Below, piece after piece: positions 26,201-33,943 of a DNA stretch of 45,030 bases; the first letter of the stretch is position 1; the number at the start of each line of letters is the position of its first letter. The translations under genes and the position numbers were made by a program. This DNA is from Blastocatellia bacterium. Its GTDB lineage: Bacteria; Acidobacteriota; Blastocatellia; HR10; J050. Under the pieces are notes generated by a model, which searched no databases, was not told the DNA's origin, and saw only the letters and a list, made by a program, of their open reading frames with translations. The stretch is taken from the NCBI GenBank assembly GCA_026985075.1, contig JALSQX010000044.1:1-45030 (forward strand). The letters are read 5' to 3'.

Positions 26201-28532
26201 TGGGATCGTCCACGTGGACGATGTCGCAATCCTCTCTGAAGTCGAGTCTTCATTCCGATGGAAGCCAAAGTGGGTTGCGGCTGTACCCCTACCCGACAAC
26301 TGTCGCAATCCTCTCTGAAGTCGAGTCTTCATTCCGATGGTTAGGATGACCGCAAGGAGGCCCTTCGTCCTTTTGTCGCAATCCTCTCTGAAGTCGAGTC
26401 TTCATTCCGATACATCGTTCGGGACCAGGGGCCAGGAAGACCATTGTGGTCGCAATCCTCTCTGAAGTCGAGTCTTCATTCCGATACCTACCCGGGTTCG
26501 GGGTTGGCCACCCGAAAATCCATGTCGCAATCCTCTCTGAAGTCGAGTCTTCATTCCGATGGGTAAAGGGCGTGGTGCTGGGTTGCTGGTGTGCACCGTC
26601 GCAATCCTCTCTGAAGTCGAGTCTTCATTCCGATAGAAATAAGGGAGGCCTTCAGAGCCTCCACACTGAGAAAGCGTCGCAATCCTCTCTGAAGTCGAGT
26701 CTTCATTCCGATCAAATCTATGGCCCGCCGGAGGAGCAGATGAGACTGAGACTGTCGCAATCCTCTCTGAAGTCGAGTCTTCATTCCGATGTGTGGTCCC
26801 TATTCCTCGCCGGGATGGGGAGTAGTCGGTCGCAATCCTCTCTGAAGTCGAGTCTTCATTCCGATGTCTTGTTGATCACTCCCGCCTTACCGAGATCGAC
26901 TTCTGTCGCAATCCTCTCTGAAGTCGAGTCTTCATTCCGATGGGACCATCAAGAAGTGGGTCCGGCTGGGGAGAAATCCCGTCGCAATCCTCTCTGAAGT
27001 CGAGTCTTCATTCCGATCGAGCCCCGGCCCGCGGGATACCCTAAGGGGGAATGGAGGTTTTGTCGCAATCCTCTCTGAAGTCGAGTCTTCATTCCGATAA
27101 GAATTAGGACCCGCATAACCGTGTCGCAGTCAGGGATGTCGCAATCCTCTCTGAAGTCGAGTCTTCATTCCGATGATTATCGTAAATATGAGAAACGTAA
27201 GCGATTGGACTCGTACGTCGCAATCCTCTCTGAAGTCGAGTCTTCATTCCGATACTATCATGTCGGCGAGAACCAGCTATATTTACTGCTGCGTCGCAAT
27301 CCTCTCTGAAGTCGAGTCTTCATTCCGATGAATTCAAGACCCTGGCCAAGCAGCTGGGATTGGAGGTCGCAATCCTCTCTGAAGTCGAGTCTTCATTCCG
27401 ATCACTGAGAACCCGGAAATCCGGGAAGCATTCAGGGCCTCGTCGCAATCCTCTCTGAAGTCGAGTCTTCATTCCGATATCATCGTCTCGGGGAATGCCC
27501 GGCACTGCCGGGAGTGTCGCAATCCTCTCTGAAGTCGAGTCTTCATTCCGATACGATATAAAGGAGGCACTGTCATGAGATGCTATAAAGTATTGTCGCA
27601 ATCCTCTCTGAAGTCGAGTCTTCATTCCGATTGTTCGCGAGGGTTCTGTCGGACGCTCTGGCCTATGGGCGTCGCAATCCTCTCTGAAGTCGAGTCTTCA
27701 TTCCGATAATAACACGCACAGGGCGGGCCAACGGAGGGAACGATGAAAATGTCGCAATCCTCTCTGAAGTCGAGTCTTCATTCCGATGGAATGACAAGAA
27801 AGTAGACCCTCGATTCACCCCCGTCGCAATCCTCTCTGAAGTCGAGTCTTCATTCCGATGTTTATTCACCCCGACCACTGGACGGAGTGGCGTCGTCGCA
27901 ATCCTCTCTGAAGTCGAGTCTTCATTCCGATAGGTTATGCGCGTGAAGCTGGTACTGGAGCAGGCGTCGCAATCCTCTCTGAAGTCGAGTCTTCATTCCG
28001 ATGGGGCGAGAACTCAAAGATACAATCGAGTACGCCGTCGCAATCCTCTCTGAAGTCGAGTCTTCATTCCGATATCACGGTTACATCGGCTGGGATTATA
28101 CATATAGACGAAGTCGCAATCCTCTCTGAAGTCGAGTCTTCATTCCGATAGGTATCGTTCCCGTGTGAATATTGCGGGAACGGTTCTGTCGCAATCCTCT
28201 CTGAAGTCGAGTCTTCATTCCGATATTAGCAAATCCCCTGGCTCCAAAGAGCTAGGGGATTTTTGTCGCAATCCTCTCTGAAGTCGAGTCTTCATTCCGA
28301 TAGCCCATGGCTAATGTTACCACTCTGCTCGGTTGCCAGAAAATGAAGGGAGAAGTCTCTGAAGTCGAGTCTTCATTCCGATAAAGCGTATGGCAGCCAG
28401 GAGAACATCGAAGAAGCATGAAGGGAGAAGTCTCTGAAGTCGAGTCTTCATTCCGATTGGGATTGTACATATAGACGACCAGGACGCGACAAAGGCAGGG
28501 AGAAGTCTCTGAAGTCGAGTCTTCATTCCGAT
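23278..28532 (-). CRISPR. main CRISPR array, about 70 repeats of 37 nt, predicted transcription on the minus strand
   Basis: The plus-strand repeat starts GTCGCAATCCTCTCTGAAGT and ends CGAGTCTTCATTCCGAT. I count 67 full repeats from 23278 to 28301 and three with an altered first part (28348, 28423, 28498). Spacers are mostly 35-46 nt; one at 26020-26073 is about 54. On the minus strand the repeat contains a TGAAG/CTTCA stem and ends GGATTGCGAC, giving an ATTGCGAC crRNA 5' handle similar to the ATTGAAAC/G handles of type III systems. That, the decayed repeats on the left and the cas genes on the right put the leader at the right end. The first repeat has one substitution, and five consecutive repeats (25155-25496) begin with A instead of G. 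Confidence 0.97.
28348..28532 (-). CRISPR. three leader-proximal repeats with a replaced handle region
   Basis: Repeats at 28348-28382, 28423-28457 and 28498-28532 keep TCTCTGAAGTCGAGTCTTCA and the rest of the repeat end. They carry GGGAGAAG in place of GTCGCAATCC. On the minus strand the crRNA handle would become CTTCTCCC instead of ATTGCGAC. Spacers between them (40 nt each) look normal. Confidence 0.85.
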
Positions 28533-28685
28533 AGCCCATGGCTGGGGCGTTTCCCGGTGGGCGACCAAATTGTCAAACAGCATGACGTTTCCAACCCCCA
28601 TGCTTCTCGTCGGTTAGCGTCACCCCCCATTTTGTCGCAAATTTCCACAAACGTCAACCTGAAATTGTGACATTTCGACAGGCCG
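28533..28685 (-). promoter_or_regulatory. predicted CRISPR leader
   Basis: This non-coding sequence adjoins the last repeat and faces the cas genes. It has relatively A/T-rich patches and a promoter-like site: minus strand TTGACG (28657-28652), a 17-base spacer and CAAAAT (28634-28629), reading into the array. The bases touching the last repeat (AGCCCATGGCT) also start the spacer after repeat 28265, as if an older leader end were trapped inside the array. Confidence 0.5.
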
Positions 28686-29162
28686 AATGCTCAACTTCCC
28701 CGATCCCAATCAATTAGCTGAAGCCATTTTGTCGTCGCTCCAAGCCCTCTCTGGTCGCCTCGATCGATTTTCGACAATCGGCCCGCTCCCTTCACCAGGC
28801 CCTCTCTCTAATCCTCAACATATCAAGACGTTACACAATGACTGTGGAGAGCTGCGGAGGCGTTTGTCGCAAGCCCCTCGCCGAACCCCCTCCGAAACCC
28901 TCGCGGCGACAATTTTCGCCGACTCGATGCCGGGGTTCCATCTGACGATCTTGGCCGCAATCTATTGAGAATTGCGAACTTCCCGCCACAAGCCCGGCCT
29001 TGGAGGAATTGTCGCAAACCGGTGCTCCTCCCCAGCACATGATGGACAGCGGTTCGGCGACCGACGTTCCTCCTCATAGTCAGCGACCTGCCCCGTTGAC
29101 GAACCATTTCAATGCACCACCCTGTGGTCGAAGCTCGCCATCGGGTGCCGATGACGTCCAAG

Positions 29163-29350
29163 CTCTCTGCGTGTCCAGGCTCAACGTGCTCTGATGAGTG
29201 CCTACATCGAACTTGCTACGTGGAGACGTGACGAATCTCTCTGCGTGTCCAGGCTCAACGTGCTCTGATGAGTGCCGAGGCAATAAAGGAGGAACAGCGA
29301 TGACCATTCTCTCCCTGTGGGTCCAGGCTCATCGTGCTTTGATGAGCGCT
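29163..29350. CRISPR. candidate mini-array with its own repeat (3 copies, 2 spacers)
   Basis: Two identical 40-nt copies (29163-29202, 29237-29276; core GTCCAGGCTCAACGTGCTCT) and a third diverged copy (29309-29350) are spaced 74 and 72 bases. The two inserts are 34 and 32 nt. Insert 1 reads YIELATWRRDE in plus-strand sense; insert 2 contains AAAGGAGGAACAGCGATG, a gene-start junction in plus-strand sense. The repeat is unrelated to the main array's repeat. Confidence 0.6.
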
Positions 29351-29377
29351 CCGAAAATCGATGCTCAGAGAGAGCCA

Positions 29378-29567
29378 GTGCAGGTTAACAACTCCCCAGA
29401 GCCCCACCCCCAAGCCGCGTCTCCCCGGGCCTTCAGGAGACCGCGGGGAAGCTGTGCCACGTGCAACTGCTGCCAGCAGTGCTGCACCCATTACAACTCC
29501 CCGGGCCTTCAGGAGACCGCGGGGAAGCTGTGCAGGTTAACAACTCCCCGGAGCCCCACCCCCAAGC
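29378..29567. repeat. nested direct repeats with palindromic cores
   Basis: An inner 37-nt pair (29421-29457, 29497-29533; starts CTCCCCGGGCCTTCAGGAGA) encloses a 39-nt insert with period 76. An outer 38-nt pair (29378-29415, 29530-29567; starts GTGCAGGTTAACAACTCCCC) flanks it at twice that period, 152. The inner unit is itself partly palindromic. Confidence 0.7.
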
Positions 29568-29620
29568 TGAATCGTAATCTCCACAGGACGACTTGCGCTA
29601 CCGGCCCGAATCAGGATAGC

Positions 29621-31963
29621 TCACCACTGGTCGATGAACGGACGGTACTGGCCTTTCCCCATCAGGGCATCGGCCAGCGCTCGCGCCTGACGATGAATGA
29701 CCTCTCGCAGTTCCACGCGGGTGCTCCGGTAGCGAACCCGCGTATTGAGTCGCTCGATCACGGCTTCGATCACCTTCTGTTTGGTCGCCGTGCTCAACTT
29801 CGTTCCCGCCATATGGAGATCTTCCTTCCGCCGGATCATGCCGATGATCGCCTTATCCACGACCGGCTGTCGGAACTCCTCGACCACATCGTAGACGAGC
29901 GTCGGCTTGCCCACCTGTTCGGCGTGCAAGAAACTGATGTGAGGATTCAGTCCGGCTACAATGATGGCCTCGTGGACTCGCCCGTAGAGGATGCCATAGC
30001 CGTAATTGAGGAGCGAGTTGACCAGATCGGTCGCCCCGCGGCGGCGGCGGCCGGTGAAGAAGACATCGCCGCTGAGCAACTGCTTGATGAACCCCCAGTA
30101 GTGCGACGCCGAGCGTCCTTCCAGAGCGAACAACCGCCCGCGCGCGCGCTCGACGTCCTCATCGGCGATGATCGCGGTCACCTCTTTGAGGAGGGCGCGC
30201 ATCTGGTCGATGGCCTCATCGCACTGGGCGGCCAACACCGCATCCCGACGCCGCCGCGACTTGGCATAGTATTTGATGAGATTGACCTGATTGCGAATCT
30301 TCCCGCGCACGAAAGCCGCCGCCAGGTCCAATCCCCGGGACGAACGGGCGGCCTCCACCTGCGCCTTACTCAGCCGGAACACGGGGAAGCGCGGCCCGAC
30401 CAGATGGGCGTAAGCTCGGCCATCGTAGTCGATGAAGTGAATGGGGATGCCTTCGGTGGCGCAATAGCGAATGAGGCGGGTCGAGAGACTGATGCCGTCA
30501 GAAGTGAGCGAGATGCTCTTCAATCGGAAGAAAGGAATTTCCTTGACTTTCCGGCCCCTGACCCGCACGACGACCCGGCGCTGCGTCTTACCCACCGAAG
30601 ATCCCCACTGAGAGACGATCAACTCGCCTTCTCGCGCCCAGCGCTTCTCCACCTGCCGCCGCTTCTGAGCGACTACCTTTTTGACCGGAGCCGGCGAGCG
30701 GGACGCCGATGGCGCTGCCGGCGAAGCTGCCGAAGCCTCGGCCGCCGACGATGCCCGAGCCGACGCGCGACGGTGACGGAAGCGCTCCATCACGCGCTCG
30801 ATCAGCTTCTCCTGCTCGCCGAGATCATCGGTGGTGAGCCACTCGATACGCTCCAGCGCCGGGCGCGCCTCTTCGAGGCGGGAGAGTTGCCCGGCCTCGC
30901 ACTGGCGCTGCAGTAACGCCGCCAACTGATCGATGAGCACCGTCTCCAGAAAGGCGAATTGATCGCTCACCACGCCCATCCCGTAGTACCGACGCCAGCC
31001 ACTCAACGTCTCGTTGAGCTCATTGATCACCCGATGCAATGCCATCCGGTCGAGTTCGCGGAGTCGCTGGCGCAGGTGTCGTTGCATCTGCTGAAGCTTC
31101 TCCGGAGCGATGGACTTCCGTTCGCCCTTGAACAGGAAGCCGAGAAAGACGAATCCGGCATTCACGTGAGCGATGGGACGGGCTTCGGGATTGAGCCGAA
31201 GGCGCAGTTTCTGGAGCACGGTGGTGGCCATCTGCAGAGCCGCGGTCGCCGTCTGGCGGTCACGGCTCAACACCAGGCAATCATCTCCGTAGCGCACCAG
31301 ATGATATCCGGCGCCGGTCATCTGCTCGTCGAAGGGATGGAGGTAGATGTTAGAGAGAAGCGGTGAGATGATCGCCCCTTGCGGCACGCCCGCTTCCACG
31401 TCCACCCATCGGCCGCGGTCAATGACGCCCATTCTGAGCCACATTTCGATCAATCGCAGCACCTCCGGCTCCCAAATGCGGGCGCGCACCCGCTTCATGA
31501 GCAACGCGTGATCGATGGAATCGAAGAAGTCGTCGATATCGCAGACGGTGGCCCACTCACAGCCGTTTCGCAAGTAATGCTCGACACGACCGATGGCTTT
31601 GCGAGGTCCCTTGTTGGGACGATAGGCGTAGCTGCAGTCGAGAAACAGAGGATTGAACAACGGCTCGATGGTGCTCCGGACCGCTTCCTGAACGATCTTG
31701 TCCCGAAGCCCGGCCAGCGCGATGGTGCGCGTCTGGCCCGGCTTCCCCGGCTTGGGAATGTGGATGCGCCGAGCCGGTTCGGGCACATAGCGCCCCTCGC
31801 GCAGTGCCGCGCTCAGCTCCTGCAGATGCCGATTCAACTGGCGCTGGAAAGCGTCAATGGTGTGATCGTCGATATCGGCGCGCAGGCGCTTGCGGCGAAT
31901 GCGGCGAAAGGCCTGGTAGAGCGTCCTGGGATCGGAGAGCCGTTGGAAGAGTTTACCGCGCAT
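29621..31963 (-). CDS. reverse transcriptase-Cas1 fusion
   Basis: A 780-residue fusion. Residues ~60-330 are a group II intron-type reverse transcriptase: CDIDDFFDSI (141-150, first Asp pair), GVPQGAIISPLLSNIYL (192-208), RYGDDCLVL with the active-site YGDD at 225-228, and GFVFLGFLFKG (270-280), with a thumb/maturase-like W-RYYG segment at 323-328. An Ala/Ser/Pro linker (~400-430) leads to Cas1 (~445-780) with Glu615 in ALEGRSASHYW, His680 in ISFLH and the acidic cluster in YDVVEEFRQP (692-700). No Cas6 domain is fused to the N-terminus. RT-Cas1 proteins of type III loci integrate spacers from RNA as well as DNA (family knowledge). ATG 31963 is chosen; an in-frame TTG at 32032 would add 23 residues. 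Cas2 lies upstream on the same strand. Confidence 0.95.
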   Translation of the reverse strand: MRGKLFQRLSDPRTLYQAFRRIRRKRLRADIDDHTIDAFQRQLNRHLQELSAALREGRYVPEPARRIHIPKPGKPGQTRTIALAGLRDKIVQEAVRSTIEPLFNPLFLDCSYAYRPNKGPRKAIGRVEHYLRNGCEWATVCDIDDFFDSIDHALLMKRVRARIWEPEVLRLIEMWLRMGVIDRGRWVDVEAGVPQGAIISPLLSNIYLHPFDEQMTGAGYHLVRYGDDCLVLSRDRQTATAALQMATTVLQKLRLRLNPEARPIAHVNAGFVFLGFLFKGERKSIAPEKLQQMQRHLRQRLRELDRMALHRVINELNETLSGWRRYYGMGVVSDQFAFLETVLIDQLAALLQRQCEAGQLSRLEEARPALERIEWLTTDDLGEQEKLIERVMERFRHRRASARASSAAEASAASPAAPSASRSPAPVKKVVAQKRRQVEKRWAREGELIVSQWGSSVGKTQRRVVVRVRGRKVKEIPFFRLKSISLTSDGISLSTRLIRYCATEGIPIHFIDYDGRAYAHLVGPRFPVFRLSKAQVEAARSSRGLDLAAAFVRGKIRNQVNLIKYYAKSRRRRDAVLAAQCDEAIDQMRALLKEVTAIIADEDVERARGRLFALEGRSASHYWGFIKQLLSGDVFFTGRRRRGATDLVNSLLNYGYGILYGRVHEAIIVAGLNPHISFLHAEQVGKPTLVYDVVEEFRQPVVDKAIIGMIRRKEDLHMAGTKLSTATKQKVIEAVIERLNTRVRYRSTRVELREVIHRQARALADALMGKGQYRPFIDQW

Positions 31964-32143
31964 GAGCCTCAGGGGATACCTGGACCGGGATCGCCAGAGC
32001 CCCGGCCAGTACCGTGAAGAGGATGGGGTCAACGGATCGCCGGCATCACCCGCCGGCTGGCCGTGGGCCTTCTCCCGATGAGCGATTCTCCGGGCGAGGG
32101 GCCGCGTCGATCTCCGTCGATCGCCACGATGAACTCGCCTCGT

Positions 32144-32392
32144 CTACCGGGCAGTGACGCCCTGAACCTCGCAACGCTGGAGGCAGCCGCGACAGAGATA
32201 GTAGTAGCGGATGCTATCCTCTCGCGGATTGATCAATTCGGCGAGCACCGCCTGCAGGCGGGCGATTTCGTCCGACGTCAGCTCGCACTCGAATACGCTG
32301 TATTGCACCCAGGTGCCGTAATCTTTCAGCGCCTCGAACACTCTGGTACGGCGCCGGTCATCGCTGATATCGTAACTGATGACGATGAACAT
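32144..32392 (-). CDS. cas2: CRISPR-associated Cas2
   Basis: An 82-residue Cas2 with the canonical start MFIVISYDISDDRRR (Asp8 of the beta-alpha fold), YGTWVQYSVFECELT in the middle and RYYYLCRGC near the C-terminus. It forms the central dimer of the Cas1-Cas2 spacer integration complex. ATG 32392 gives the standard N-terminus; an upstream in-frame ATG would add a non-homologous extension. It lies about 180 bases upstream of RT-cas1 and 85 bases downstream of the CARF gene, all on the minus strand, consistent with one operon. Confidence 0.95.
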   Translation of the reverse strand: MFIVISYDISDDRRRTRVFEALKDYGTWVQYSVFECELTSDEIARLQAVLAELINPREDSIRYYYLCRGCLQRCEVQGVTAR

Positions 32393-32477
32393 GGCGGCCG
32401 AGAGGAGCCAAACGCGCATTAGAATGAAAACGGCCATTCGACCGGGGGAGTACGGCCCCTTTCACAATGAACGCCGT

Positions 32478-33764
32478 TCAGAAGATCGCCCGGATTCGGG
32501 GAAAGGTGGCTTTCTCTCGCAGTCGGCGTTTCTTCAACTCGGGAACGAACGCTTCGGCCAGGGTCACCACCTCCCGGCGCAGTTCCTCGAACTTCTTTCG
32601 CGTCACCGGGGTCGTCCCGTGAGCGTTGATGGAATCATTCCGCGCTTTGAGCAGGTGGCGCAGCCGCTTATTATCCAGATAGAGTCGCGCCCGCTCGTCG
32701 TTGAGCGCTTCGATCAGTCGATAGCTCCGGTCCAACCCGATGCTGATGACGCGCTGGGCTCGTCCGACTTCGGGAAACAAGTGGTAGACCTCGCGAGGGA
32801 GTTCGCTCTTGCGCAGGTTAGAGGTATCCAGACCGTAAGGAGCCAGAGCCAGTTGCGCGACGAACTCGGTCGCTCGATAGAGGCGAGCGACGGCATCATC
32901 GTATCGACCTTCTTCGGCGCGCCGATCGGCGTTGGCGAACAAATCGGCCAGCAGTTCGGGGGAGAATTTCAATCCCAGGAGTTTGGGCGCGCTCAGGTTC
33001 ACTTTTCGTTTGCGCGCCGCTTCCAGGAGCTGGAGTTTCCGCTGAATCCGACCGAGCAATTCCTTATTCGGTCTGAGATCAAGGCTGAGGGCCCGCAGAT
33101 ACGGTTTCGGGAGGGCGCTCAGGTGGGCGTGGGCCTGGAGATGATCGAAGCGATCCCAGGCCTGGTAAGCGGCGAACAGATCTCGCCAGAAAGCGAACTC
33201 CCGCTGAATATCGGGCCGCATGCAGGAGGAGATGACCTGCTCGATGAGCGACAGGCCGCGATCGAACAGATACTGATTGAAGAGCAACTTGAGCTGGCGG
33301 CGATGCTCATCGATGAGCAACTGCATCGGATAGACGCTGACCACGCGTTCAGTGCCCGTCAGCACGCGACCGGTGTGCGGATCGCGCGTGCCGGTGACGT
33401 AGACCAGGCGCTCCACACCGAGCGCAGTGGCCGCGATACTCAGTCCGGCGGTCATCGCTTTGGTGCCGCTGGTGAAATCGACATCGATGTCCGTCAACGC
33501 CACGCCCTGATCGATGAGCGCGAGAATAGCGGCTTTGGCGTCTTCAGCGCACTGCTCGACATCGTCCGGATCTTGAACGAGATGCACTGGCTGGAATCGG
33601 CCGGCGAACCCGGGGACCAAGGACGTCAGCCGATCGAGCGTTCGCTGGCTCTCTTCACTGGCCAGAAAGACGATCCGATCCGGATTGAGCGTTTGAATGG
33701 ATTGAGCCAATCCATGCTCTACTCCCCGACCCGTACCCAATGTCATCACCAGATATTTGGTCAT
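32478..33764 (-). CDS. CARF-HEPN ribonuclease, Csm6/TIGR02710-like
   Basis: A 428-residue protein. The N-terminal CARF domain begins MTKYLVMTLGTGRGVE and contains the ligand-loop motif VDFTSGTKAMTAGLS (95-109), a signature of the TIGR02710/Csm6-like family. The C-terminal helical part holds a HEPN motif, R375-N-x5-H382 (RNDSINAHG). In type III systems such proteins are RNases switched on by cyclic oligoadenylate made by Cas10. GAGGAGGG upstream fits ATG 33764 (or 33767). No Cas10 is in the window, so the activating signal must come from elsewhere in the genome. Confidence 0.9.
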   Translation of the reverse strand: MTKYLVMTLGTGRGVEHGLAQSIQTLNPDRIVFLASEESQRTLDRLTSLVPGFAGRFQPVHLVQDPDDVEQCAEDAKAAILALIDQGVALTDIDVDFTSGTKAMTAGLSIAATALGVERLVYVTGTRDPHTGRVLTGTERVVSVYPMQLLIDEHRRQLKLLFNQYLFDRGLSLIEQVISSCMRPDIQREFAFWRDLFAAYQAWDRFDHLQAHAHLSALPKPYLRALSLDLRPNKELLGRIQRKLQLLEAARKRKVNLSAPKLLGLKFSPELLADLFANADRRAEEGRYDDAVARLYRATEFVAQLALAPYGLDTSNLRKSELPREVYHLFPEVGRAQRVISIGLDRSYRLIEALNDERARLYLDNKRLRHLLKARNDSINAHGTTPVTRKKFEELRREVVTLAEAFVPELKKRRLREKATFPRIRAIF

Positions 33765-33767
33765 CAT

Positions 33768-33943
33768 ACCCTCCTCATCATCGACGAGAGATGAAACGGC
33801 GACGAGGACCCCACCGCGGGGAGAGCGAGCCGGCGTTCACCGGCGGGAGCGAACAAAACGCCTCAAAAACTCCGTCATTTCCCGAACTGCTGGAGCGAGC
33901 CGGCATTCACCGGTGGGAGCGACTCGGCGGGTTTGGAGCGAGA
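33768..33943. repeat. intergenic spacer with a 30-nt direct repeat pair
   Basis: Copies 33823-33852 and 33893-33922 (GAGCGAGCCGGCGTTCACCG and its near-copy) differ at two positions and enclose a 40-nt insert. The period is 70. The minus strand of the insert contains an ATG followed by an open frame (MTEFLRRF). The pair lies inside the cas operon between the SAVED and CARF genes. Confidence 0.7.

Larger units (their letters stand above)
28686..29620. other. non-coding region between leader and RT-cas1, with mini-arrays
   Basis: No convincing gene; a 93-codon plus-strand frame at 28687 lacks a ribosome binding site and family similarity. TTGTCGCAA, like the start of the CRISPR repeat, recurs at about 28633, 28864 and 29009. 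The mini-array at 29163 and the repeats at 29378-29567 are listed separately. Confidence 0.5.

Noticed and set aside
23396-28601. Many open frames of 60-180 codons inside the array containing SQSSLKSSLHSD, AILSEVESSFR or GMKTRLQRGLR
   Set aside because: These phrases are translations of the CRISPR repeat in different frames; the frames exist only because the repeat lacks stops. They are not genes.
28687-28968. 93-codon plus-strand frame starting MLNFPDPNQLAE near the leader
   Set aside because: No ribosome binding site, no recognisable domain, composition not convincing, and it lies in leader/repeat debris.
29198-30916. Long plus-strand frame opposite RT-cas1
   Set aside because: It is antisense to a well-supported gene, starts inside the mini-array and has shadow-type composition (rich in Asp, His, Arg).
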